A DNA stretch of 64,000 bases from Anisodus tanguticus (lineage: Eukaryota; Streptophyta; Magnoliopsida; Solanales; Solanaceae): contig CM067547.1 in NCBI GenBank assembly GCA_034509755.1, positions 48,138,859-48,202,858 on the forward strand, read 5' to 3'. Below are positions 21,957 through 33,907 of the stretch, piece after piece (within the stretch, counting starts at the first letter, position 1; each line of letters starts with the position of its first letter). Both the position numbers and the translations under genes were made by a program. The notes under the pieces were generated by a model. That model made no database searches. It had not been told where the DNA came from and saw nothing but the letters and a program-made list of their open reading frames with translations.

Positions 21957-22584
21957 CTGGCATAATTTTGCCTCCCCCGACATAATTAGTACATTACTCA
22001 TAATTTTGGTGTTGTCTTATCTAAATGATTTTTTGCCTCATCCGACATAAATTCTATTTTTTGTCAATGTTTGTGTAAGAATTTTGTCCTTGTCAAGTAA
22101 TTACTAAAACTTTCAAGGAGAAATTTTATTTTGAAAGTCTTATAATTAATTAATGTCCAATCTATTTTATTTATGAATTAATGGAAGTTAGACACTTGAA
22201 ATAATTTATCCTTTAAAAGTGATTTTTTTTTATTTTTGTTGTATAAACTTGCCTCTCCCGCCATAATTAGTACGTTACTTATAGTTTTGTGTTCTCTTTA
22301 CAAAAATTAAAGTCTGTCTCATCCAGCATAATTTTTATTTCAATATTTTTTATATGAAATTTATCCTCGTAAGGTCATTACTTATCCTTTCAAGCACCTT
22401 TTTTTTTTATTTACTTAGATATATTAAGGTCATTAATTAATTGAAACACTTACAATTAATTAATATTCAATATCTCTCCCTATTTTTATTTTTATTTGTA
22501 TTTTTTATGAATTAATGAAAATTATGCCCCTTTCGGCATAATCTCATATTTTGTTATGAAAAATAATGCCCGCTTCGGCATAAT
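21957..22584. repeat. Paired GCC-N-GGCATAAT palindrome modules, upstream cluster
   Basis: Six short GCC...(G)GCATAAT hairpin-like motifs lie at about 21970-21987, 22035-22050, 22251-22267, 22319-22335, 22521-22542 (ATTATGCCCCTTTCGGCATAAT in two halves) and 22562-22584. The first two pairs have the same internal spacing of about 63-66 bases and share the surrounding sequence (TAATTAGTACATTACT), so they are a tandem duplication of a ~290-base unit. The same module recurs in introns downstream. Confidence 0.7.
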
Positions 22585-24221
22585 ATTCACTTTTCATTTC
22601 ATCAATTTTAAAAACTCAAACGACGCGGGTATTCTCTGTGACGGTTTTTAACTTTCAAATTCGAATATGTAACTGAAATTCAATCAGTTGTGAGTTTCTT
22701 CTGCTGCTTCTTTTTTATATGTAATTATGATTAGTTTTTTATTTTCATGTATGTTGGTTATATATTTTAAAATTAATATAGGGGTTTTCTGATCAAATAT
22801 TGTTTGTATATCTTTTGAGGCTTTTCATAATGCATGTGTTCTAATTCTACTGGGTTTTTAATTTGTATGTGTTGATTTTTTATTCAGTTGGGTTTTCAAT
22901 TTTTAATTTTAGGTTTTGTTTGTTTTTTATTTTTTGATTTTCAGTGTGTTAAATCATGAGTGACGTTGAATCAATTTTGATTTTCAGTGTGTTAAATCAT
23001 GAATGACATTGAATCAATTCCTGAATATTACATCAATCCCAAGGACTGGGAACATACTAGTGTTGCTTGGAGAGGGGATGAACATTTTATAAGAACTGTT
23101 AGTAACTTTCTGACAGAAAGACAGTTGGAAGACTCGTCCTTTTGGAGAGTTCATGGAATTGACTAAATTGAACGTGTCTTGGGTTTTATTGGATGTTATA
23201 CTGTTGTCAAAAGTTAACAATAGGGATACCAATGTTGTGTGTTTTAATCTGCAAGGGACTATAGTGAAATTCACCTAAGAAGCCTTTAAAAGAGTTAATG
23301 GGTTATCAATTACTAATCCTCCCTGTTTATTTCATGAAAAATTAAAGACAATCAATGGGAGTTCTCTTATGAAGAAATATTTTTGTAGTGTGGATGGTAA
23401 ATCAAATTTAAAATTTAGTGAGTTAATAAAGTTCATGAATAAGGATGACATTGGAGTAGAACTTGAAAAAGAAGACAAAGACCTTGATGCGGTTATGTTG
23501 GCCGAGGTATATATTTTAAGTCGTGTATTACTTGACGGTAGGGATGATAAGTCAATCAAGTGGCAGTATCTCACTTACGTTGAGGATATTGAGTTGTTTC
23601 AGCAATATTATTGGGGACATATCTGTTACGAAGAGCTTTTGAAGTCACTCAAAAGTAAGTTCATGCAAGATTCACTTAGGCCAAGGAAACAAATTGCTCT
23701 TGTTGGTTTCGTCTACGCTTTTTTGGTGTGGATTTAGGATTTGTTCACCGCTCTTATGATGTCATATGTTTGTAGAGGTCATGGTCCATATTTTTCAAAA
23801 TTGAATACAATGCTTACTTCTCGAGATTACTTGAATAAGGTAACTACATTTATTCGCCTTTATTTTTATGTTATATTTACTGAATTTTTCCCGTTAAACT
23901 GATTTTATCTTTATTGGATTTCTTTTTGTTTTTCTCTGTGTTTTGTATTTCAATAGAAAGGAAATGGTGTGGTTGACCAACTTACGCTTACCGAAAGTGA
24001 TGATGAAAGTGTAGATGAAATCACTTCTTTAGAGGATCGTGTTAAGGTACGTATTATGTCTTCCTTTTTTTTCATGTTTGTGTGTGAAGTTTCACATGTT
24101 TTTCTGTTCATATTTTTGTGTTATTTTTTATGTTTTTTAGCATTTCCGGATTTTGCATATATTACATTTTCAGATTTTTTTTTGTAAAATTTGTTTTTAT
24201 GTCTCTATCAAAACAGATTTT

Positions 24222-24303
24222 GTCCCATCCGGCAAAATTATCGAGCAGTTTGAGATATTTATTTAACTTTTGACTCTGAAATTTTGCCTTTATCGGCATA
24301 ATT
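24222..24303. repeat. GGCATAAT palindrome pair in intron 2 of copy 2
   Basis: TGTCCCATCCGGCAAAATTA (24221-24240) and TTGCCTTTATCGGCATAATT (24283-24302) are 64 bases apart. They lie within the intron 24047-24409. Confidence 0.7.
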
Positions 24304-24876
24304 GTTTTATACTTGTAGAATTCTATTTATTATCTTGTAAGCTCCTTTGTGTTTGTTACAATCTTTTTTATAACAATTTTGTAATTTGTAGTTTTGTTTT
24401 TTTATACAGTCTTTGGAGAAAAGTTGTCATGTGAAATTGGCCAAGATTTTGAAAAATCAGAAGTTTGAGAAGAAACGAATGAATAAACTGATTGAAGCTC
24501 TTGAAAAAGCAAGGTTAAATTTTCAATTCGAAAGTGCTGCTGGTGATAATGATGGTACTGAAGACACTGATTTTGTTGATTTGTCTACTCCCACTGAAGA
24601 ATGTAGAAAGAAGAAGACAAGATCTAATACCCGGCGCCCTATTGTTCGAAAGGGTAATAAAAGAGTTGATTCTCGTAAGAAGGTCATTGGACCATCTGTT
24701 GGGTCACAAAGAAGATCTTGCGGTCGCAATCTGTTAATAAGACCTCTGATATTGAACGATCACTTGACCCAATTGGTGGTGTTCAAAATCCTTTTGATTT
24801 TATGGATAGTCCTCCAAATGATTTTGGAGGTGAAGATTTTGATGGAATTGATTTTGGATGCAACGCGACTGAATTT

Positions 24877-25194
24877 GTGTTGGATGATGTTGCAGGGGCT
24901 TCTACTGAACAAGTTGATGATGAAGTAGTTTTGTCTCCTGCTAATATCGTTGAGGATCGTGTTGATGACTGCACAACTAAAGTTGGTTTGGATGATGTTG
25001 GAGGGGTTTCTACTGAACAAGTTGTCGTCGAAGGGGATTTATTTTCTGGTAATTCTGCTGAAGATCATCCTGATGGCGGCGCGAGTGAAGTTATTTTGGA
25101 TGATTTTAGAGGGGCTTTTACTGAACAAGTTGCCGAAGAAGGAGGTTTGTATTCTGGCAATGTTGTTGAACCTGTTGCGAATAGGGGAAAATGA
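24877..25194 (+). repeat. Three 36-residue acidic repeats in the transposon protein
   Basis: The frame starting before 24877 encodes LDDVAGASTEQV, LDDVGGVSTEQV and LDDFRGAFTEQV, each 36 residues apart and each followed by an acidic stretch with S-x-N-x-x-E (SPANIVED, SGNSAEDH, SGNVVE). This is the linker between DUF1985 and the peptidase. It is a disordered, expandable region of unknown role. Confidence 0.75.
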
Positions 25195-25871
25195 TTGCAT
25201 TTCCGTTTCAAATTTGGTGTTGTAAATCAGTATAGGGTAGAGTTTGAAAATGGAGCATGCTCTCCTAAAAGTACTGTGGCTACTGGTAAAGACCAAGAAT
25301 CTGAGCAAGCTGAATCTTTTGTTGAAGAAGAAAGAAAAGAGTGATCCGTCATTTCCGGATCTTGTTGAAACTACAAGTGGTGTAGACGTTAGTGGATTGA
25401 ATTTACACAGGGTGAATCTCCTATTGGAGAACGTACAAGAGAAGAGCATGATTCATTGTTGTCGGATGCTCTTTAATCAAACTCTGATACAGATGTTAGT
25501 GAAATGCAAGTTGAATCTCTTGTTGGAGATGTCATGAGAGAAGAGCATGATGAATCAATTAACGTGGCTGTTGAGACGGAACAAGTATCTCAACAAGCTG
25601 CCTTTTCTGTAGATTGTGAAGATCCTATTGATGAGCAAGTCATTGTTGTCTATAGTGATGTTGTTGCAGGGCATCCTATTCTTGTGTGTAATCCCTTAAC
25701 CGGTGAAATTGTTGTGCCAGAGTCGGTTGCACGAGGTACTCCCTGAAAGTCTGCTGATATTACTGAAGGGAGTGTTAAATCCAAAATGCGCCAGACACAG
25801 TTGCACAGGGTACTCCGGTTGAGTCTGATGATGTTGGTGAAGGGAGTGCTCAATCCCAAGGTGGTAAGAGC

Positions 25872-26935
25872 TAGGGGTGAGCGGGTCCGGATACCCTAAC
25901 ATTTTTGAACTACCCGGACCCTACCCGATAAAAGATCGGTTCCTAAATTTACTATCCGGAACCTACCCGTAGCAATCATTACCCGGAACCTACCCGGACC
26001 CGCAGGTCCGGTAGGTTCCCGGGTACCCTGTAAATAAAAAACACAAATTAAACAATAATTTTTAAGCCTATGAGAATAAAAAAGAGTTCAAAAATAATTT
26101 CATCAAGTAGTTTTTTAGCCTGCAATCGGAGTTTTTAGTACCCTTATAAGAAGTTTTAGAAAACTTATTCATTGTAGAAAAGTTAATTCTGTAACCAAAA
26201 CCTAAAATTGCAAACCAAATTTGGCACTCAATTAATTGAACGTGTTGATTTCAAAATAAATTTGAAAATATCTGAATTAAACTTATTTTCGTGTTCATAA
26301 GCTATTCGATACAAAAGAAAAGTTGTTCATGAGTATCGCCTGAAATAGAACAGAAGCATATGATATTAAAAAGAAATTGAAGAGTTAGATATGAACCCAT
26401 ATGCATTTTAGGAATGACGTGAACACAACTAAGGGAGAGAAAGAGGCAAAGGTGAAGCTTCAATGACGACAACGATGAAAGTACCTGAGAGAAAGCTTCA
26501 ACAACGACGACGATGAAGCTCGGTGGTGTAGCTAAAACGCCATTGTTATTGAGAGAGTTTTGAGTGTTTTCTCTTATGGCACAAAGAGCATTCTAGAATA
26601 AAGGATTGAAAAAGCTAAAATATTTACGTCTTGGGGTGGGGAAAATCAATGTGCAGGCGTGCAACAAACAATTTTGGAGAAAGTTAAAAGTGGTCCAAAT
26701 GTTTCTAAAAAAAGTAAAAATATTTAATATTTTATAGGTTCCGGGTATCGGTTCCGGGTCCGGGTACCCTGTCTCTATTTGCCGGAACCGGAACCGGAAT
26801 CGGACCCGACATTGATCGGTTCCTAATTTTACTACCCGGACCCTACCCGTTATTATAATATATCTACCCGGAACCTACCCGTTAGTGTCGGTTCCGGTCG
26901 GGTATCTGGGTACCCTGTACCCGTGCTCACCCCTA
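25872..26935. mobile_element. Non-autonomous hAT element with 8-base target duplication
   Basis: The ends are TAGGGGTGAGCGGGTCC (left) and, in reverse complement, TAGGGGTGAGCACGGGT (right). The target duplication GTAAGAGC is perfect (25864-25871 and 26936-26943). Subterminal regions of about 170 bases on each side are packed with CCGGACC, TACCCGGAACC and GGGTACCC motifs in both orientations. The 680-base core is AT-rich with a small CGACGACGATGAAGC-like patch (26460-26530) that may be captured sequence. There is no transposase. Copy 1 of the host gene keeps the unfilled site (18466-18473). Confidence 0.9.
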
Positions 26936-27394
26936 GTAAGAGCAGTGAGAAAAGTGATGATGACTTTGCAGATATTATGGATATATCTTTTTCTGCTGTG
27001 GATATGACTTGTGATATCGGGACCTCTGTTGTTATGAAGACCTATAAACAACGGAAGAGGACAGGGTTATCTAATGTTAACATACAACCTCTAATTTCTT
27101 CATTAAAGAGTAGGGGTCAAAGGGCAGGGATCCCGAGTGTTGCTGCTAGTACCGCTCCACCTGATTGGATGTTGTATTATGAGAATAATAATCTTGGTAT
27201 TGGTGTTCGCAAGCTGAAAAATGATTGGAATGACTATTACTGATGAATTTTCCCTTTCCATTATGAAAAAAATGAATACACTGTGAGTTTTTGAGAAGTT
27301 CATCAATCCAAAAGATCTTCCACTTGAATTGTCTAAACCTGTTGAGTAAGTTTTATTTTTATGTATTATATATACCCCCCAAATCAATATCATA

Positions 27395-27480
27395 ATCTTG
27401 CCTCCTCAAGCATAATTAAGGCATTACTATATATTTGTGTTTCTCTTTGTAAACTTAAATTATTCCTTTCCGGCATAATC
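27395..27480. repeat. GGCATAAT palindrome pair in the intron 27346-27572
   Basis: TTGCCTCCTCAAGCATAATT (27398-27417) and TTCCTTTCCGGCATAATCTG (27462-27482) lie about 63 bases apart. The bases between resemble those of the other pairs (ATTACTATATATTTGTGTT). Confidence 0.7.
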
Positions 27481-27766
27481 TGTTTCATACTATGTTGGTT
27501 ACTGAAGTTTGTGGCTCTTTTTGTTTTGTTTTGTTGACATTGACATTCATTTCATATTTTATTTGTTAATAGTGATAAGTGAAACAGTGTCTACCCTGAA
27601 GATATCAATAATCTTGATCACAGTAATCAGTTGGGCTTGTTTGAAGTCAAGAAAATGATGTTTTTTCGGGAACTTATGTTTCAAAATATGCCCTTGATGA
27701 TGAGGTTTGTAATGTTTTTTTTTGTGTGTTATTTTAATGTATAAAGTTTATGTCTTTGGTATATTT

Positions 27767-27850
27767 TTGTCCTTTCCGGCATAATCTGTATAGTACTATA
27801 GGTGTGTGGTTTCTCTTGTGAAACTGAAATTATGCCCATTAGGCATAATT
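27767..27850. repeat. GGCATAAT palindrome pair in the intron 27705-27926
   Basis: TGTCCTTTCCGGCATAATCT (27768-27787) is followed 63 bases on by the clean palindrome ATTATGCC-CATTA-GGCATAAT (27829-27849). Confidence 0.75.
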
Positions 27851-28421
27851 TATTAGTCGTTGCTTCATTTTTTTCTGTGTTCCCTGATCTATTTTCTCTA
27901 CTTTTATTTTTGTTCTTTGTATATGCAACATATTAATGTGGTCATGTATTATCCGAGGAAGAAGATGTTATATCATCTACTATCTGATAATTGTACTCCG
28001 TACACAATAACAAATATCACCTTTTATAATTTGTTTAAGACAACGATGATGAGATTTGATGAAGAAGGAAAAAAATTTCACTGCTATAACGATCTATCAA
28101 ATTTGTTATTCTATATTATTGAAATGATATATGGGAGACAAGCAAAATGTAGTACATCGTGGGAGTATGTTGACAAAATCTTAATACCAATGCGGCCGGA
28201 CTTTGATGAAAATAGGCCTATTCAACACTTTGTACTTGGAGTCTTCGATATTGATAAGCGTCACATTGATGTATATGATTCACTCAAGAATAGCAAAAAA
28301 AACAAAGAGTTGGTTAAGCATATTAAGGGTTACTGTAGTCTTATTCCCAAAATATTGGAGATTATTGATTTTGCAAAATTCAGACCAACATTTACAGATT
28401 TTAAAGATTTCCTTTCCTAAA

Positions 28422-30855
28422 TGTCCAAAGCGGAAGTCGGGAAAATGGAAAGTTTCGCCACAGCAGACCCGATTCTGCGGTGGCGAGGTATAAGGTGTCA
28501 AGTGACATCCGCTACGATGAAGGCTTTTCCGTCGCAGCAGGTCCGCTCTAGCGAAGTCAATTTTAACCGGGAGGACCACTGTTTAGGTGTCCTATATATA
28601 AATCTAAGTCATATTTTCTTTCCCAAAATAGTGTGTTCTCGAAACCAACACCGCTCTAGGGTCATTTTAGAGCCCTAGAAGCATTTCCCACCTTGAGGTA
28701 ATAGATTTTTTCTCTTTTTGGTTCACGTTTATGATTCTAAGCTTATTAATGGTGGTTTAACTTATTGTTTGAATTGGGAAAGATGAGTTTTGCACATTGT
28801 GAGTTTAAGAGAGTTCTATGGTTGACTTTAATGGGAATTTATGGATTGAATGATGTTAATATCATGAGTTAGGAGTGGATTATGTTAGATTATCATATTA
28901 TAAGTCTTAATTTGGTGATAGAAGCATGTTTTCAATTAGAAAATTTTTTTAGAGTTTCAAATTGGGGCTTTTTGATTATTGTCCAATTGAGGGTTCAAAT
29001 GTGAATAGATTTTTAATTAATTTAAGAATATGATTGTCTAGTATGCAATCTTGGGTTTTGTGTGTTAAAATTCGAGTCTTGGTGGCGTGGGCCCGGTATG
29101 GGTATTTAAAGTATTACTTTTGTTGTGTTAAGTTTATTATTAACTATGTAATACGCGTGAATAGACTTCGATCGTCGTGAGGCAAGAAGGAAGTGCAAGG
29201 CTGTATTCGAGACTTGATTTGGTAACGCTCCCGCTCGGCTTTGAGGTAGGCTACAGTTTAGCTTTTTGAGACTCCAATAGAAGTGCATAATTAGTTATAA
29301 ATATTGAGAGGTATTGGGCGTATTTGTGGATCCCACTCAACCGGTTGTGATGAATTGTTGAGTGAGTACATGTGTTGAACTATGATGATAGGGTTTGGAG
29401 AACCAGCCTTGTGTTGGTTCCTACTGCTGTTTATTTGAGCTCGTTGCCATATGTGAGCTTGTCGCCATGTTTGCTATTATTTGGTTACTCATCACACTTG
29501 CTTTCGATTGATATCATGATTTGATTGGATTTGCTTATGTGTTGTTGAATTTTTGAAAGCATGTGTATATCATCTTTATACTTGATTGCATCTCATTATA
29601 TCATGATATATTGCCTTGTATTAACATTGCATTCATACACTCATGGTCCTATGATTTAATGTGAGAGTAGTATGGATATGATGTGGTCCAACAGACCGAA
29701 AATGTAAGAGTAATATGAGATTATTTCACTTGCAATGATATTGATATGAGGGGAACGGAGTTGCATGCCTGCAACATGATTGAGACTCGAAAATGAGTCA
29801 CGGGCTCTAGTCAGATTCGTGTGTGAAATTTCGGTTGCCTATGAGCGGTATATAGACTTCGCCTATCCCCCATGGGTGTACGATCATAATTAAATCTTGA
29901 CGTACCGTGTACCAGGTTGAGAAAGGTACTTTGCATATGCATTGCATTCATATCATACATTTTATGAAATATTAATGATAAACTGTGATTGAGACTTGCT
30001 ATTGAGTGATCATGAACATCTTGTTTGGATTTGGGACTTGAAAGGATTATTCATGCCACATGATATTTGATATGTTGTTGAACTCTATGAAACATCTTGG
30101 TGATTATGTGATATACTTGGTCATTGATATGCTAGAGTAGAATTATTTGGTATCAACTTGGTATTTATCTCTGATTATGTATCTTTCGTCATTGTCAGCT
30201 TATGATGTTTACGAGGATACGTTGTGTACTCATGCTACACTTGTTGCATTCTTTTTTGATACAGATTTGGTACCTTTCACCTTCGCAGCATTGTGTGGCT
30301 GAGAGTTCGAGTTGGTGATCCCAGGCATTCAGGGTGAGGATGATATCTCTAGCATACCCTTTGATACTCTTCTTTATTATTGTTTTTTGTTCCTACTTGA
30401 GAGACACCTTTCAGACTATGTATTTCAGTTTTGGCTTACGTGTCCATTTTCAAACTTGATTCGTATTTGTTAGTGCTCTTATATCACATACTAGATCTGT
30501 TGGAGGTGTTTGCTAGTGCATCAGACTTATGGTTTATTTATGTATTTATATTATGAGATCGTGTTTATGGTATTCGTATTTCTTCCGATTATATATATAT
30601 ATATCATGTCTTGAGAATGATTTGGATATGGTTCGCCTATGTGGTGGGATTATGTAGGTGTCACCATGATTCTTGAAAAGGGGTCGTGATAAAGTTGGTA
30701 TCAGAGCCCTAGATTAAACAGTCTTAAATACAAGAGCAATGTCTAGTAGAGTCTCGCGGATCGGTGAGGAGACGTTCGTACTTATCTTCGGGAGGCTATG
30801 GACATATAGAAAATTTTACTTTCTTCATTCCTTTCGTGCTAAGTTGAATCAAATT
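28422..30855 (+). mobile_element. Gypsy 5' LTR with primer site and start of leader (family C)
   Basis: The LTR body ends GGGGTCGTGATAA near 30692 and is followed by TTGGTATCAGAGCC (30695-30708), a perfect initiator-Met primer site. A leader of about 150 bases stops at 30855 where another LTR begins. A TATA box (CTATATATAAAT, about 28590) marks the likely U3/R border. The left edge is uncertain: TGTCCAAAGC at 28422 directly follows the ULP1 reading frame and may be the true start. Everything after the leader was lost or displaced. Confidence 0.75.
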
Positions 30856-33800
30856 TGTCACGATACAAAATCACTTAGTCGTGCGGGCACCTACCTTATC
30901 CCACCTCGGTAGGCGAACCCATCCCTTATAGATTCATCCAACAACATAATGAATAATAAAAGCAGTAGAAATCTAAAACATAGATAAATGACAATGCCCA
31001 AGGAATCTGGTCTGAATAGTACAAGAGCTTCTAAGTATATAATTGAAATAAAAATTACAAAGACAACCTAAATACAACTTCTATTTAGAATGAAAATTAA
31101 ACAGAAATGTCTAGATGAACTCCACGAGATCCTTGAAGGCTAATCGAACCTCGCTCATGTATCTTCAACAACTCTACACCCCAGAAAGGGTGTAGAAAGA
31201 GTAGTATCAGTATAAACACTATGTACTTGTAGATATCATAGGCCGACAACAGTTAGCTAACATATGCATAAGAAAGAAACTGAAAGATAGACATGCTCAC
31301 AATCAAGTACAAGTAATATCACGGTCCAAGAATAACCACTCAAGTACAACAATATCAATAGCCGAATCATAGCCTATGGTGAAGCACTTATACCCAAGTA
31401 TGCCAAGTTCCCATAATTCCTCATAATAATCACAAGACAAGTATAACCAACAAATCCGATCCATAGATGTAAAATGGGATGATGATAATGAATGCATATA
31501 CAATGCAATGCACTGGCCAAATGTAATCTCCGTACACACATGCTCCAAGCAGAATATCTTTACATCTTTGCAGTCATGACCCATGGGGGACCTACGAAGT
31601 CCATGTAATACTCTCACGATCCCGGCAAAGACCTCAGAAATCGGACACTCTCACAATCTTGACAAAGACCTTGGGCATCAAACACTCTCACGATCCGAGC
31701 AGAATATCTCTACATCCCGACAGTTATGACCCATGGGGGACCTACGAAGTCCATGTAACACTCTCACCATCCCGGCAAAGACCTCGGAAATCGGACACTC
31801 TCACAATCTCGACAAAGACCTTGGGCATCGAACACTCTCACGATCCCGGAAAGGACCTCGGGTATCGGAAACTCATTTTTTTACGCTCTCCGATAAAGGC
31901 ATCGGAGGCTATACTCTCTCACTTATCATCATTTCCAATCATAATTCATAATAAATCATCACATGAAATAAGAAAGTATGCAATGCATGACATCAATTAC
32001 ACTTGTCATAGAGTACACTTCACAATTTCAAGTTATTTTCATCATCCTTCCATTTCTGACGATTAGTGAGATATAAAGAGAGAGATGAATGAAAATACAA
32101 ATGACAATAGCAAGTGAATAATATCAATCCTAGTCATGCCACACATAGACACATATCACAATATCAATATCAAATCCAATCCCTTCCTCTATCCATAGTA
32201 ATATCAAGATAAGTGAGAAACAACAATATCACAATCACGATATGGCTCTAAGTGCAAATCTAATATAAAACACTAGGCAACAAGCCAATAATCACAAGAG
32301 GTAACAAGCCCACAAATTAGTCAGCAATACTAAACCTAAGTAATCCATCCCAACTCCGTACCCGAAGGCATACATGCTTTCTCTGATAGTAACTAACTAT
32401 ACATACGCTTTGCTAACCGAAGTCTAACCAAAAGGTAAGCCGTAACCTACCTGGAAGGTCGAACAAGCACCGTGAACTATCTAACTCTAGATTTCTCCTC
32501 CCAAAACATCTCAGAATAAGCACAATCTAACAATTATGAATTTTATATTAAAACAAGAACCCATAAAAGTCTTAGAAGAGTTTCGGATTGAAAAGTTAGT
32601 TCGAAAACTCATTTCCCACCTTGAAGGGCAAAATAGTTATTTTGTAGAAAAATTGGGTTCAAGAATGTGAAAACATTCTTCTAGGAAGTCATACGAATTC
32701 AATGATACCCATATTGACATACTTTAAATTTGAACCCAAAAAGTCATCCAAAAAGTGATTCCGAGCCTAAAAGGACAAAATAGTAAATTTCAGTGCAAAA
32801 TCAGTTTACCTATTACTTGTGGAGTTTACATACCAAAAATGAATGAAATCCATCCACGAATTCATGTTTAATCAAAGAAACACCAATTTTAAGCCTAGGG
32901 TTTCAAAAACCTCCATTTTAATCCATTTGAAAATTTATTTGGACAAAGAAATTGAAGTTAGAAACACTTACCCAAGTCCAAAACTATGAAATCCCTTCAT
33001 AATCATTCATAAATTAAGTGAAAATGATTGTTATCAACCTAGGGTTTACTATAATTAAAAACCCTTATTTCCCAAATCCCAAACATGGAAGGAATCTGAA
33101 AATCAAAAGATGGAAACATAAAATAATACCAAGATGAAGTTTAGGAAATTACCCCGATGAAATTTTTTGAATGTAAGACTTGAAATCACAAAAAGCCGAG
33201 CTCTAGAACTCCAAATATTCAAAAATGAAATGTTCCCATCATTTTTCGGAATTTAAACACTGTCCAGGTGAAACCTTTTTCCCGAACGTGAATGGTCACT
33301 CGCGAACGTAAAGCCCCTAGCGACCCAGCCCATTGGGCCTCTCTTCGCGAACGCGACCCCGTCACTTCCCCTGCTTCTACTCGAACGCGAAGAAGGAAAC
33401 TAGAAACTCTAAACCAGAAAAATCTAGTTTTTCACTAATTCATCCCGAAATCCCGAGACTCATCCGGAACCTCCCGGATACAAACCAAATATGCAAATTC
33501 ATATAAAATCACGCTACGAACTCACCCATACCCTCGAAATTCCCAAATGAGATCCCGTTGATCAAGTCAACCCCCAATGGCCAGTAACATGAAAACCAAT
33601 CCAAAAGACAAAAATTCCCTCAAGTCCTCGGAAACCATACCGACCACGCTCCCAGGAGTGAAATCACCTTCTGGACCTAATAGAATCATCAGAATTTTGA
33701 TCCGGACACAAAAACATAAAAGTCAACTATAAGTCAAATAGTTTCCAACCAAAATAAATTTAGGGACTTCTAATCCTCAATTACAACCTAAAACACAAAT

Positions 33801-33870
33801 AAGAGGTTATCGGAGGGAAATTTTAGAAAAAGTAAGAGAAAAACCAGTAATGACGAAATGGGTCATTACA
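30856..33870 (+). repeat. 5' LTR of family B, about 3 kb
   Basis: Begins TGTCACGATACAAAATCACT and ends GGGTCATTACA, right before the primer-like site. The length is at the high end for Gypsy LTRs. Inside, 31540-31875 holds two units of about 165 bases (CATGACCCATGGGGGACC, then CTCTCACGATCCCGG blocks) plus shorter CACTCTCAC-GATCCCGGCAAAG subrepeats. Confidence 0.75.
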
Positions 33871-33907
33871 AATTTGGTATCTGACTTTTATATTTATTCT
33901 CTCACAT

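Larger units (their letters stand above)
22999..28420 (+). pseudogene. DUF1985 + ULP1-type peptidase gene of a KI/Kaonashi-type element, copy 2
   Basis: The ATG at 22999 opens MNDIESIPEYYINPKDWEH. Exon 1 runs to 23839 and contains DUF1985; exon 2 is 23957-24046 and exon 3 starts at 24410. Later exons include about 27143-27345 and 27573-27704, and the last starts near 27927. The final part reads MYYPRKKMLYHLL, then WEYVDKILIPMRPDFDEN and HFVLGVFDIDKRHIDVYDSL. This is a ULP1 C48 peptidase core with the catalytic His (HFVLGV) and Asp (YDSL). The sequence is cut by an LTR at 28421 before the catalytic Cys (Q-x-DCG). Breaks: an 8-base loss near 23127, TGG to TAG at about 23736 in LVWI(W), a 47-base loss near 23751, a frameshift near 24717, and TGG to TGA near 27583. 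ULP1 proteases remove SUMO; this copy cannot. Confidence 0.8.

Noticed and set aside
31540..31740. CATGACCCATGGGGGACC as a regulatory palindrome
   Set aside because: It recurs only as part of the 165-base LTR subrepeat.
31303..32066. Open frames in the family B LTR
   Set aside because: They lie in tandem subrepeats of an LTR and overlap on both strands. No protein family recognised.
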